Assembly: GCA_021325435.1 (NCBI GenBank)
Contig: JAJPHE010000042.1
Span: 1 to 59,576, forward strand
DNA length: 59,576 nt
DNA from: Actinomycetota bacterium
GTDB taxonomy: Bacteria > Actinomycetota > Acidimicrobiia > Acidimicrobiales > JAJPHE01
Reading direction: 5' to 3'
Position numbers and translations under genes: made by a program. The notes under the pieces are model-generated. The model saw only the letters and a list, made by a program, of their open reading frames with translations, did not search any database and was not told the origin of the DNA. Of the stretch, positions 41,087 through 49,869 are shown piece by piece; positions within the stretch are counted from its first letter, which is position 1, and the number at the start of each line of letters is the position of its first letter.

Positions 41087-43300
41087 GTGAGCATCGCCAT
41101 CGCCGAGGAGCACGCAGCCCTCGCCGCCGCCGTGCGGCGCTTCCTCGAGACGCGCTGTCCTCCCCAGGTCGCCCGGGTGGGGCTGGACGCCGAGCGCGAG
41201 GAGATGCCGGCGTTCTGGGGGGAGTTCGCCGCCCTCGGGTGGCTCGGCCTCCACCTGCCGGAGGCGGACGGCGGGCAGGGCTTCGGCCTGCTCGAAGCGG
41301 CGGTCGTGGCCGAGGAGCTGGGCCGGGTGGGCGCGCCGGGCCCCTTCCTGCCCACCATGGTCGCGTCCGCCCTGATCGCGCTGGCCGCCGGCGCCGAGGC
41401 GCGCCCGACCCTGCTGCCGGCCCTGGCGACCGGACAGGCGGTGGCGGCCGTGGCCTTTCCGGCCTCGGGCGCCCTGGCCGGGTCGGTGCCGGACGCCGAC
41501 GGCGCCATCGTGGTGTCGGGCACGGTCCGGCCGGTGCCGGCCGCCGCCCTGGCCGACTGGCTCTTGGTCCGAGCCGAGTGCCCCGACGGCGACCGCTGGT
41601 GCGTGCTCGAGGCGGCCGAGGTGACCGTCAGCGAGCTGTCCAGCCTCGACCCGACCCGCCGCTCGGCATCGGTCACCGCCGAGGCGGTGACGGTGCCGGC
41701 GCAGCGGCAGCTGGCCGGGCTGGACCGACGCGACGCCGAGGCGGTGGCCGCCACCCTGGTGGCATCGGAATGCGCGGGCGGGGCCGGCTGGTGCGTGGAC
41801 ACCGCCGCCGCCCACGCCAAGGTGCGCGAGCAGTTCGGCCGCCCCATCGGCCAGTTCCAGGCGGTGAAGCACCGGTGCGCCGACATGCTGGTGGCGGCGG
41901 AGCAGGTCCGGGCCGTGGCGTGGGACGCGGCCGTCGCCGCCGACCAGGCCCGTCGTTCCGGCGCCCCCCAGGAGCTGCGCCTGGCGGCCTCGGTGGCGGG
42001 CGCCGTCGCCAGCGAGGCCTTCCTGCGCGTGGCCAAGGACTGCATCCAGGTCCTCGGCGGCATCGGCTTCACCTGGGAGCACGACGCCCACCGCTACCTG
42101 CGCCGGGCCACGACGCTGGTGCGGCTCATGGGGGGCGCCGCCTCCTGGCGCGCCGAGCTGGCCTCCATCGCTCTGCAGGGCGGGCGGCGCCACCTCGGTA
42201 TCGACCTCCCCGAGGGCAGCGAGGCCGCCCGCCAGGAGGTGCGGGCTTTCTGCGAGTCGGTCGCCGGCCTCGATCCCACCGAGCAACGGGCCCGGCTGGT
42301 GGACAGCGGCTACTTCGTGCCCCACTGGGCCTCCCCGTGGGGACGGGGGGCCGGACCGGTCGAGCAGCTGGTCATCGACGACGAGCTCCGCCGGGCGAAG
42401 CTGCGACGGCCGACGCTCGCCGTGGGGGCCTGGGCGGCGCCGACCATCGCCAGCCACGGCACGGTGGAGCAGCAGGAGCGCTGGGTGGGGCCCACCCTGC
42501 GCGGCGAGATCACCTGGTGCCAGCTGTTCAGCGAGCCGGGAGCCGGCTCCGACCTGGCCAGTCTCACCACCAAGGCGGTGGCCACCGAGGGCGGGTGGCT
42601 CCTCACCGGCCAGAAGGTCTGGACGTCGCTGGCCACCGAAGCGGACTGGGGCATCTGCCTGGCTCGCACCGACCCGTCCGCCCCGAAGCATCTGGGCATC
42701 ACCTACTTCGTGGTCGACATGGGGGCGGCGGGGATCGACATCCGCCCGCTGCGCGAGATGACCGGCCTGTCGATGTTCAACGAGGTCTTCCTGTCCGACG
42801 TCTTCGTGCCCGACGACTGCGTGATCGGCGAGGTCAACGGCGGCTGGTCGCTGGCCCGCACGACCCTCGCCAACGAGCGGGTGGCAATGGGCAGCGGCGC
42901 CTCCTTCGGCGGTGGGGTGGAGACGCTGCTCGGCCTGGCCGCCGGGCTCGACCTCGACGCTCTCGCCCGCGACGCCCTCGGTGCCCTGCTCGCCGAGGCC
43001 CAGTGCGTGACGCTCCTCGGTCACCGGGCCACCCACCGGGCGGTGGCGGGAGGCGGCCACGGGGCGGAGGCCAGCGTGCGAAAGCTGCTCAGCGCCGAGC
43101 ACGACCAGCGGGTGCAGGAGTTCGGCCTGGCCCTGCTCGGCGGCGAGGGCGCCACCACCGAGGGGGCGGCGGCCCAGTGGAGCTTCGGGTTCCTCGCCAA
43201 CCGCTGCCTGACCATCGCCGGGGGCACCAGCGAGGTCCAGCGCAACGTGATCGCCGAGCGGTTGCTCGGTCTGCCCCGCGACCCCGAGCCCGGCGGCTGA
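41087..43300 (+). CDS. fused double-domain acyl-CoA dehydrogenase (FadE34-like)
   Basis: A 737-residue protein with two acyl-CoA dehydrogenase domains in one chain. The first (about residues 1-360) resembles the short subunit (VREQFGRPIGQFQAVKHRCA, VLGGIGFTWEHD). The second (about 375-737) resembles the long one (WCQLFSEPGAGSDLASLTT, TGQKVWTSLATEADWG, TIAGGTSEVQRNVIAERLL). Mycobacterial FadE34/ChsE3 has this fused layout, with heterodimer-like pseudo-symmetry. It probably oxidises a bulky acyl-CoA such as a steroid or branched side chain; this is inference from architecture. GTG start with an AGGGGAAC ribosome-binding site. It is convergent with the deacylase gene (2-base gap). Confidence 0.9.
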   Translation: MSIAIAEEHAALAAAVRRFLETRCPPQVARVGLDAEREEMPAFWGEFAALGWLGLHLPEADGGQGFGLLEAAVVAEELGRVGAPGPFLPTMVASALIALAAGAEARPTLLPALATGQAVAAVAFPASGALAGSVPDADGAIVVSGTVRPVPAAALADWLLVRAECPDGDRWCVLEAAEVTVSELSSLDPTRRSASVTAEAVTVPAQRQLAGLDRRDAEAVAATLVASECAGGAGWCVDTAAAHAKVREQFGRPIGQFQAVKHRCADMLVAAEQVRAVAWDAAVAADQARRSGAPQELRLAASVAGAVASEAFLRVAKDCIQVLGGIGFTWEHDAHRYLRRATTLVRLMGGAASWRAELASIALQGGRRHLGIDLPEGSEAARQEVRAFCESVAGLDPTEQRARLVDSGYFVPHWASPWGRGAGPVEQLVIDDELRRAKLRRPTLAVGAWAAPTIASHGTVEQQERWVGPTLRGEITWCQLFSEPGAGSDLASLTTKAVATEGGWLLTGQKVWTSLATEADWGICLARTDPSAPKHLGITYFVVDMGAAGIDIRPLREMTGLSMFNEVFLSDVFVPDDCVIGEVNGGWSLARTTLANERVAMGSGASFGGGVETLLGLAAGLDLDALARDALGALLAEAQCVTLLGHRATHRAVAGGGHGAEASVRKLLSAEHDQRVQEFGLALLGGEGATTEGAAAQWSFGFLANRCLTIAGGTSEVQRNVIAERLLGLPRDPEPGG

Positions 43301-43302
43301 TT

Positions 43303-45027
43303 TCAGGCGCCGGGCACGGCGACGGTGTCGGTGTCGCGCCCGGACCGCAGCAGCGTGCCCGGAGTGGCGCCGGTCAGGCGCCCCTGGCTGACGACTGCCA
43401 CCCCGTTGACGTACACGTGCTCGACGCCCTCGGACCCGGCGTAGATGCGACTGGCGCCTCCCGGCAGGTCGTCGACCGTCCGCTCGGGCCCGTAGCCCAC
43501 CCGCTCGGGGTCGAACAGCACCAGATCGGCCGAGTAGCCCTCGGCGATCCGCCCCCGGTGGCGCAGACCGTAGAGGCGGGCGGGCACGTCGGAGAGTTGT
43601 TGGGCCGCTTCCTCCCAGGAGAGGGTGCCGTGCTCGCGCACGCTGGCCAGAAGGGCGGTGCTGTAGATGGCGCCACACATCATGTCGAGGTGGGCCCCGG
43701 CGTCACTGCCCCCCACCACCGTGCGCGGGTCGCGCCAGACGTCAGCCTTCAGCTTCCAGTCCTCGGCGGTCTGGCGCATCGCCGGCGGACGGATGCCGGT
43801 GCGCAGCCCGTCGGCGATGACCACGTCGAGCAGGGCGTCGAACGGATCCTGGCCCCTTTCGGCGGCGATGTCGCCGACGGTGCGACCGGCCAGACCCGAC
43901 GTCTCCGGGGCGAAGGTCTCGGCGATCTCCAGCCGGTGCCAGGTGGCGAGGAAGCGCAGCATCCCCGCCTCCTCCGAGGTGGCGCCGGCGGCCAGGCGCC
44001 GGCGCACGTCCGGATCGGACAGGGCCTTCATCCGCTCGGGGACCGGCAGACCCAGCACGGCCCCCCACCCCGGCATCCCGTCGAGGATGGCCCCGGTGAG
44101 GAACGAGAGCCGGATGCTCATGGCGTGCGGGAGGGTGAGGGCGACCACCTTGGCGCCCCGCCGCTCCGCCCGGGTGGACGCCTCCAGCTGTCTCTCGTGC
44201 CCGGTGGGGTTGAGGGACGAGACGCCGAGGACGTTCCAGTTGGCGGGCCGGCCGGCAGCGAGGGACAGGTCGGTCATGAGCTCGACCTCGGCGTCGGTGA
44301 AGCCGTTGATGCAGCCGGGCAGGATCAGCTCCAGGGTCGTGCCGGCGTGGCGCCTGACGGCGCCGGCGAGGGCCAGAAGCTCGTCGGGTGCGGCGGCCCG
44401 TGAGGGCACCGGCCTGCCGTCACCGTCGTTGTGGGTGGGGGCCTGGGAGGTCGACAGACCGAGCCCGCCGGCGGAGAGGGCTTCTTCGAGGAGCCTCACC
44501 ATCTCGGCCACCGCCCCCGGGGAGGCCGCCTCCCCCACGGCGTCGTCGCCCATGGCCACCCGGCGCAGAGCGGAATGGCCGACGAGGAAGCCGGCGTTGG
44601 GACCGATGCAGCCCTCGAGGGTGTCGAGCCACTCGCCGTACGACGTCCAGTCCCACCCGAGCCCGGATGACAGGGCGGCCAGCGGCATCCCTTCCACCCG
44701 GGCCATCAGCCGCATCAGGTAGTCGGCGTGGTCGGGGCCGGCCGGGGCCAGGGTGAACCCGCAGTTGCCCCCGAACACGGTGGTGACGCCGTGTAGGGGT
44801 GACGGACTGGCCGACGGATCCCACGCCAGCTGGGCGTCGTAGTGGGTGTGCAGGTCGACGAATCCGGGGGCGAGCATGAGCCCGGTGGCGTCAAGCCTGG
44901 CTTGGGCCGGCTCGTCGGTGGGGCCGACCGACGCCACCCGCCCGTGGCTCAGACCCACGTCGGCGGTCCGGGCCGGCGCCCCGGTGCCGTCCAGCACGGT
45001 CGCCCCGGTGACGAGCAGGTCAAGCAT
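43303..45027 (-). CDS. D-aminoacylase / N-acyl-D-amino-acid deacylase-like amidohydrolase
   Basis: A 574-residue amidohydrolase (Amidohydro_3 type). The metal ligands H60 and H62 are in FVDLHTHYDAQ, the active-site region contains LVGHSALRRV and GGSDAGAHLD, and the C-terminal HRGRIAEGYSADLVLFDP closes the barrel as usual. These enzymes hydrolyse N-acyl-D-amino acids or related cyclic amides with zinc. The ATG at 45027 overlaps the end of the M24-like gene by 8 bases. It sits at the end of the operon M24 peptidase, M24-like protein, deacylase, so the trio may process an N-acylated or amide-linked compound. Confidence 0.9.
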   Translation of the reverse strand: MLDLLVTGATVLDGTGAPARTADVGLSHGRVASVGPTDEPAQARLDATGLMLAPGFVDLHTHYDAQLAWDPSASPSPLHGVTTVFGGNCGFTLAPAGPDHADYLMRLMARVEGMPLAALSSGLGWDWTSYGEWLDTLEGCIGPNAGFLVGHSALRRVAMGDDAVGEAASPGAVAEMVRLLEEALSAGGLGLSTSQAPTHNDGDGRPVPSRAAAPDELLALAGAVRRHAGTTLELILPGCINGFTDAEVELMTDLSLAAGRPANWNVLGVSSLNPTGHERQLEASTRAERRGAKVVALTLPHAMSIRLSFLTGAILDGMPGWGAVLGLPVPERMKALSDPDVRRRLAAGATSEEAGMLRFLATWHRLEIAETFAPETSGLAGRTVGDIAAERGQDPFDALLDVVIADGLRTGIRPPAMRQTAEDWKLKADVWRDPRTVVGGSDAGAHLDMMCGAIYSTALLASVREHGTLSWEEAAQQLSDVPARLYGLRHRGRIAEGYSADLVLFDPERVGYGPERTVDDLPGGASRIYAGSEGVEHVYVNGVAVVSQGRLTGATPGTLLRSGRDTDTVAVPGA

Positions 45028-46177
45028 CGTCGCCTCCCACCGGGCCAGACGAGAAGCGGGTCAGGACCCGCGGTCCTTCCGTCGTGACGTGAACCAGGTC
45101 CTTCTGGAGGAACCCGCCGCCTCTCGCCCCCGCCACCCACGACTGCACGGCCACGACGGTGTCGGGGGCCAGGACGGCGCCGGCTCCGACCCCGTCGCCG
45201 ATCAGCGGTGGCTCGACCCCGAGCCCGACCCCGTGCACCGTCAGCCCCGCCGACGCAGCGGATCCGGTCGCCTTCTCCCACCGCTGGAGGAGGTCGGCGC
45301 CGGTCGTCCCCGGCCGGCAGGCCTCCACCACGGCGTCGAGGCCGCCACGGCAGCGGCGGGCCATGTCTCGTTGGTCGGGGCTCGGATGCGAGCCCGCCGG
45401 CAGCCAGGTCCGCGACAGCGAACCCTCGTAGCCGGCGAAGCTGGCGGCCGGCGTCAGCGCCACCAGCTCCCCGGGCCCGACCGCTCGGTCGGTGAGGGTG
45501 CGCCGCAGGCGACCGTGGAGGGCGCAGGCGGCCGCCTGGCTGGGGAGCACCGGCGCCCCGAGGGAGGCGAGACGCTGGGCGGCCACGGCCAGCAGTTGGC
45601 GCTCGCTGATGCCGGGGCGCAGCACGTCGACCATGGCGCTCAGGGCCGCCTCCGCCGCCGCCGCCGCCGTCACCAGGCACGCCACCTCGTCAGCCGTCTT
45701 GTGGCTGCGGGCCTCACCGACGACCGGCGCCCCGTCCACCAGCTCGGCGGTGGGCGCCAGGGCGGCCACCAGTTGACGGGTGCCGACGCTGAGCCCGTCG
45801 GTGCCGATCCGGTGCGCTTCGGAGAGCCCGGGGATCGCTTTCAGGTTGGCCGTGGTCTTGGCCGGGTTCCAGGAGAGCCCGAACAGGTCGGAGCGGGGGA
45901 TCTCGGCCGGCACGCCCTCGTCCCACGTCGACATGAGGTGGACTCGGCCGGTGCCGGCCACCACCACGCACCCCGGTCCCCACGGCCGGGCGCCCGCGGT
46001 CCACAGCTGCCTGACACCGGCGGCGTAGATGAGGTTGGCGGGCCGACCAAGCAGGAGGACGTCTACCTGACGGGCCCGCATGGCGTCGACCAGGCGCCGG
46101 CGGCGCTCGGCCCGGAGACGGTCGAAGTCGACCCGTCCCCCCTCGGGCAGGGTGCCGAGACCCGGGGAGATCGTCAC
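45020..46177 (-). CDS. M24 (creatinase-fold) protein with lost metal ligands
   Basis: A 385-residue pita-bread-fold protein, paralogous to the neighbouring M24 gene. Aligning by eye to the gene at 46174, the five metal ligands D, D, H, E, E correspond to T242, S253, H315, Q345 and K359 here, so only the His (TVHGVGLG) is kept. Metal-dependent peptidase activity is therefore unlikely. It may be a non-metal enzyme like creatinase, a substrate-binding subunit, or a pseudoenzyme. Its GTG overlaps the M24 stop by 4 nt, consistent with co-translation and possible heteromer formation. Confidence 0.85.
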   Translation of the reverse strand: MTISPGLGTLPEGGRVDFDRLRAERRRRLVDAMRARQVDVLLLGRPANLIYAAGVRQLWTAGARPWGPGCVVVAGTGRVHLMSTWDEGVPAEIPRSDLFGLSWNPAKTTANLKAIPGLSEAHRIGTDGLSVGTRQLVAALAPTAELVDGAPVVGEARSHKTADEVACLVTAAAAAEAALSAMVDVLRPGISERQLLAVAAQRLASLGAPVLPSQAAACALHGRLRRTLTDRAVGPGELVALTPAASFAGYEGSLSRTWLPAGSHPSPDQRDMARRCRGGLDAVVEACRPGTTGADLLQRWEKATGSAASAGLTVHGVGLGVEPPLIGDGVGAGAVLAPDTVVAVQSWVAGARGGGFLQKDLVHVTTEGPRVLTRFSSGPVGGDDA

Positions 46178-47394
46178 CGGTCCTCGAAGGGGTCGTAGGG
46201 GTAGTCGCTGAGGGCCACCCACCCGTCGTCGGTAACAGCGACGATGTCCTCGGAGCGGTAGCCGGCCGCCCCGTCGTCCCAGATGACGGGCTCGAGCACC
46301 AGCACCATGCCGGGTTGCATCACCATGCGCTCGTCGAAGGCCTCGCCGAGGTCGGTGCCGATCAGCGGCATCTCGGCGCTGTCGGTCCCCACCCCGTGGG
46401 CCAGGTAGAAATGCTCGATCCACGGCTTGGTGCCACCGTTGGCATCGACGGCCGCCCGGCCCAACTCGAGCGCCGTCACCCCCGGCTTGCACCGTTCGAG
46501 GACGGCGTCGACCACCGTGCGCCACCGTTGGTACTGGGCCCGCTGACGGGCGGAGGGGCGGGGCGTTTCCGAGACGATCCAGGTGCGGCCGAAGTCCGAG
46601 GCGTAGCCGTGGAAGTCGATCCCGGTGTCGACCCACACGACGTCGCCGTCGCGCAGGAACCGGTCGGTCGTGGGCGTGGGGAAGGCGACGTCGCCATGGG
46701 TGGTCCAGGGTCCCTCTCCCCGAGTGGCGGGCATCACCTGCCAGATGGGGTCGATGCAGCTGCCCGTGGCCCCCAGCTCGAAGACCCGCCGAAGGAAGCG
46801 TGCGGACAGGTCAGTCTGGCGCACACCGGGACGCAGGGTGGGCTGGACGTCGGCCATGGCCAGCTCGTTGATCCGCTGCGCCGCTCGGATGCAGGCCAGC
46901 TCGTCGGGCGTCTTGCACAGCTTGGCCGCGCCCACCGCCGCTGACGCGCTCACCACCTCCCAGTCCGACAACGCCTCGGCCAACGGATGGGTGAGCTCGT
47001 CCACGCCCAACCGGGCCCCGGCGCCAACAAGGCGTCCGACCGCCTCGGCGATCACCGGGGCCGACTCCTCCAGCTCGGAGTAGAGGGCCGGGTGCACCCA
47101 CTCGTCGGTCAGCTCGGGCGGGGCGCCCTCGCGGTAGGGAGTGAACAGATGGGGGGACGGCGCCCCCCGGCCCAGCAACGCCATCGGGCGGAAGAGGTAG
47201 GCCCGGCCGCTGTCCGAGGTCGGCGACCCGGCGCCGGTGGCGTAGGCGACGTTGCTGGAGCCAATGAGGAGGAGCCCGTCCAGTCCGTGAGCCTCCATCT
47301 GCTCCTGCAGCTTGGCGTGGCGCTCGGCGCGCATGCGCGCCAGATCGGGGGCGTCGGGTATCGGCGCTCCTCGGATCAAATTCGGCTCCCCCAC
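46174..47394 (-). CDS. M24 family metallopeptidase (Xaa-Pro dipeptidase-like)
   Basis: A 406-residue protein with an N-terminal creatinase-like domain and a C-terminal pita-bread domain. All five dinuclear metal ligands are visible: D256 (VDTGIDFHG), D267 (SDFGRTW), H333 (LAHGVGTD), E368 (LVLEPVIWDD) and E382 (YRSEDIVAV). It probably removes proline-containing N-termini or hydrolyses a related C-N bond. A GTG start lies 8 bases from the palindrome at 47403, so expression may follow the local regulon. It is coupled to the M24-like gene (4-nt overlap) and then to a deacylase. Confidence 0.92.
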   Translation of the reverse strand: MGEPNLIRGAPIPDAPDLARMRAERHAKLQEQMEAHGLDGLLLIGSSNVAYATGAGSPTSDSGRAYLFRPMALLGRGAPSPHLFTPYREGAPPELTDEWVHPALYSELEESAPVIAEAVGRLVGAGARLGVDELTHPLAEALSDWEVVSASAAVGAAKLCKTPDELACIRAAQRINELAMADVQPTLRPGVRQTDLSARFLRRVFELGATGSCIDPIWQVMPATRGEGPWTTHGDVAFPTPTTDRFLRDGDVVWVDTGIDFHGYASDFGRTWIVSETPRPSARQRAQYQRWRTVVDAVLERCKPGVTALELGRAAVDANGGTKPWIEHFYLAHGVGTDSAEMPLIGTDLGEAFDERMVMQPGMVLVLEPVIWDDGAAGYRSEDIVAVTDDGWVALSDYPYDPFEDR

Positions 47395-47402
47395 CGCAAC
47401 TG

Positions 47403-47416
47403 TGACGTGGGCGTCA
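47403..47416. promoter_or_regulatory. operator-like palindrome, copy 7 (TGACGTGGGCGTCA)
   Basis: Both TGAC and GTCA ends are intact. It lies between the M24 operon (8 bases) and the divergent SDR (40 bases), followed by TAGTAG. It is the last copy I see in the window. Confidence 0.55.
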
Positions 47417-47456
47417 TAGTAGGGCTGGGTCGTCGGGCCGGCGCTACCTTGCCCGG

Positions 47457-48251
47457 GTGGAGCTGGGCCTGGCCGGGCGGGTGGCGGTGGTGACCGGCGC
47501 CAGCCGCGGCATCGGCCGCGCCGTGGCGGCCCGGCTGGTGGATGAGGGCTGCCGGGTGGTGATGTGCGCCCGCTCCGCCGATGCCCTCGAGGCGGCCCGC
47601 TCCGAGCTGTCCGCCTACCTCGGGGACGTGGTGGCCGTGCCGGTGGACCTCACCTCCCCCGATGGCGCCAGCCGGGTGGTCGAGGCGACCGAGCAGGCTT
47701 TCGGCCCTGTCGAGATCCTCGTCAACAACGCGGGGGGAAGCGAGGCCAAGCGGCTCGAGGCCCTCGAAGACTCCGACTGGCGCCAGGGCTTCGAGATCAA
47801 CTTCTTCGCCGCCGTCAGCATGACCCGTGCCTGCCTACCCGCCATGCGGACCCGGGGATGGGGCCGGATCGTCCACGTGGCCTCGACCTACGGCGCGGAG
47901 CCGGACCCCTGGTTCGGTCCGTACTCGGCGGCCAAGGCTGCGCTCATCAACTTCTCCAAGAACCTCGCCCTCGCCCATTCGGCCGAGGGAGTGCTCAGCA
48001 ACTGCGTCATCCCCGGGGTGACGCTGACCGAGCTGGTAGAGGGCAACGCCACCGCCGCGGCCGAAGCGTCCGATACGACCGCCGAACGGGTCATGGAGCG
48101 GATGATGCAACGCCACCCCGTCGCCGCCGGTCGGTTCGGGGACCCCGGCGAGATCGCCGACGCCATCGCCTTCCTCGTCTCCGAGCGGGCGGGCTGGATC
48201 ACCGGTGCCTGCCTCGCCGTCGACGGGGGGACGCTGCGGTCGTCCCGTTAG
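47457..48251 (+). CDS. SDR family oxidoreductase
   Basis: A 264-residue short-chain dehydrogenase. TGASRGIG is at residues 13-20, NNAGGSEA follows later, and Y156/K160 in PYSAAKAAL is the catalytic pair. FabG-like overall, it likely acts on a 3-oxo/3-hydroxy or alcohol substrate with NAD(P). It begins at a GTG with no strong ribosome-binding site and is preceded by the palindrome at 47403, so it probably shares regulation with the divergent M24 operon. It overlaps the convergent ligase stop by 4 bases at its 3' end. Confidence 0.91.
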   Translation: MELGLAGRVAVVTGASRGIGRAVAARLVDEGCRVVMCARSADALEAARSELSAYLGDVVAVPVDLTSPDGASRVVEATEQAFGPVEILVNNAGGSEAKRLEALEDSDWRQGFEINFFAAVSMTRACLPAMRTRGWGRIVHVASTYGAEPDPWFGPYSAAKAALINFSKNLALAHSAEGVLSNCVIPGVTLTELVEGNATAAAEASDTTAERVMERMMQRHPVAAGRFGDPGEIADAIAFLVSERAGWITGACLAVDGGTLRSSR

Positions 48252-49807
48252 GAGTCGGCCTCGAAGAGGGAGCCCAGACGGCGACGGTCGATCTTCCCCA
48301 TCGAATTGCGGTCGAAGCCGTCGACGAAGACGATCCGTTCCGGCGTCTTGTACCGGGCCAGGTTCTCCAAGCAGTGCCGGGTGAGGTCGTCGGCCGACAA
48401 CTGGGCTTCGGGCATCAGCTCGACCGCGGCCGCCACCCGCTCGCCCAGGCGCTCGTCGGGGACGCCCACGACGGCGCAGGCGGCGACACCAGGTGCGGCT
48501 TGGATGACCCGCTCGACTTCGGCCGGGTACACGTTGGCCCCGCCCCGGATGATCACCTGGTTCTTGCGGTCGCGGACGAAGAGAAAACCACCCTCGTCCA
48601 GAAAACCGACGTCCCCGGTGTGCAGCACCCCGCCCCGGAGGACGGCCTCGGTGGCGTCCGGCCGGCCCCAGTAGCCGAGAACAGTCCGGTAGGCGCCCGC
48701 CCAGGGGCCGTCGAGCTTGGGCCCGACACAGATCTCGCCGGTCTGCCCCCGCTCGAGACGCTCCCCGTCCTCGCCGACGATGCTGACCTCGAGATGAGGT
48801 AGCGGACGCCCGCTCGCCCCCGGCCGGTGACTTCCGTCGCGGCCGTCGATGGCCACCACCGTGGGCGCCTCGGTCAGCCCGTAGGTCGCCAGCACCGGCT
48901 GGCCGAACTTGGCCTGGAAGGACTGGCGCATTGTCTCCGGGCAGTCGGCTCCTCCCGTCCACACCTCGTCCAGTGACGCCAGCTGCTCGGAGCGCACCGA
49001 GGCGAGATTGGTGAGGCTGTGGATCAGGGCCGGCGGTCCGTTCCAGGTGGTGACGGCCTCCGAGTCGATCCACTCGGCCACACCTTCGGCGTCGATGCGG
49101 TCCATGATCACCGAGCACGCCCCGGCCTGGGACGCCAGCAGGGTGGTCAGCACCAGCATGTTGAGGATCGTCAAGGGCAGGCAGTCGCCCTTGCGGAGGC
49201 TCGGGCCGTACCGGCGGCTGGCCACCAGGGCCGCTCCGGGCAGCAGGAGGTTGTGCTGGCTGTGCACCGCGCCCTTGGGGAACCCGGTCGTGCCGCTGGT
49301 GTAGGCGATGGCGGCGGGGGCCAACGGGTCCACCGGGGACGGCCGCTCGCCGTCGGGGACCGAGGCCAGCGCCGCGGGCCAGTCGCCGGTCCGGTCGGCC
49401 GTCTCCACCACGACGGTCCGGCGCAAGCCCGGAAGCTCTGCCGACGCCGACGCCAGCTGGTCGGCGGTCCCCTGGTCGCACAGCAGGAGGGATGCCCCGC
49501 TGTCGGAGAGGATGAAGGACTTCTCCGGGGCGGCCAAGGCCCGGTTGACGCCCACCCAGACTGCCCCGAGGCGCATGGCGCCGTGAAAGGCGACGACGAT
49601 GTCGACCTCGTTGGGCAGGGCGGCGGCGACCCGGTCACCCGGCGCCACCCCCAGGCGGGCCAGGGCGCCGGCGGCCCGGTCGGCGAGGCGGTCGAGCTCC
49701 GCATAGGTCCACCGGCCCGACCTGGTCACCAAGGCCGGCCGTCCAGGATCGTCGGCGAGAACCGGGGCGAAGACTTCGGAGATGGCGCGGGGGGCTGCGG
49801 GGCTCAT
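48248..49807 (-). CDS. AMP-forming acyl-CoA ligase
   Basis: A 519-residue ANL ligase with P-loop AYTSGTTGFPKGAVHSQ, A5 motif YGLTEAPTVV, hinge segment LHTGDVGFLDEGGFLFVRD with RKNQVIIRGGANVYPAEVE, and the catalytic Lys region FDRNSMGKIDRRRL. All essential elements are present, so it is an active-looking carboxylate-CoA ligase. It starts at ATG 49807 in a short divergent region with the acyl-CoA dehydrogenase operon, which has a 6-bp inverted repeat but no TGAC-N6-GTCA element. It is convergent with the SDR and overlaps it by 4 bases. Confidence 0.92.
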   Translation of the reverse strand: MSPAAPRAISEVFAPVLADDPGRPALVTRSGRWTYAELDRLADRAAGALARLGVAPGDRVAAALPNEVDIVVAFHGAMRLGAVWVGVNRALAAPEKSFILSDSGASLLLCDQGTADQLASASAELPGLRRTVVVETADRTGDWPAALASVPDGERPSPVDPLAPAAIAYTSGTTGFPKGAVHSQHNLLLPGAALVASRRYGPSLRKGDCLPLTILNMLVLTTLLASQAGACSVIMDRIDAEGVAEWIDSEAVTTWNGPPALIHSLTNLASVRSEQLASLDEVWTGGADCPETMRQSFQAKFGQPVLATYGLTEAPTVVAIDGRDGSHRPGASGRPLPHLEVSIVGEDGERLERGQTGEICVGPKLDGPWAGAYRTVLGYWGRPDATEAVLRGGVLHTGDVGFLDEGGFLFVRDRKNQVIIRGGANVYPAEVERVIQAAPGVAACAVVGVPDERLGERVAAAVELMPEAQLSADDLTRHCLENLARYKTPERIVFVDGFDRNSMGKIDRRRLGSLFEADS

Positions 49808-49835
49808 CGGCCGACGACCCTATGATCTGGGCGCC

Positions 49836-49853
49836 GTCGTCCGCACAGACGAC
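49836..49853. promoter_or_regulatory. inverted repeat GTCGTC-N6-GACGAC
   Basis: Six-base arms with a 6-base spacer in the gap between the divergent ligase and acyl-CoA dehydrogenase operons. It is a possible operator of a regulator other than the one recognising TGAC-N6-GTCA. Short arms, so moderate to low weight. Confidence 0.3.
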
Positions 49854-49856
49854 CTC

Positions 49857-49864
49857 GGGGGAAA
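49857..49864 (+). promoter_or_regulatory. ribosome-binding segment supporting a TTG start
   Basis: GGGGGAAA ends 5-6 bases before the TTG at 49870. It is a weak Shine-Dalgarno, but better than anything before the in-frame ATG at 49822. Confidence 0.4.
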
Positions 49865-49869
49865 GCGAC

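Noticed and set aside
41239-44403. 1054-residue plus-strand frame
   Set aside because: It runs out of frame through the fused acyl-CoA dehydrogenase and then antisense to the deacylase; extreme Arg/Gly/Pro content.
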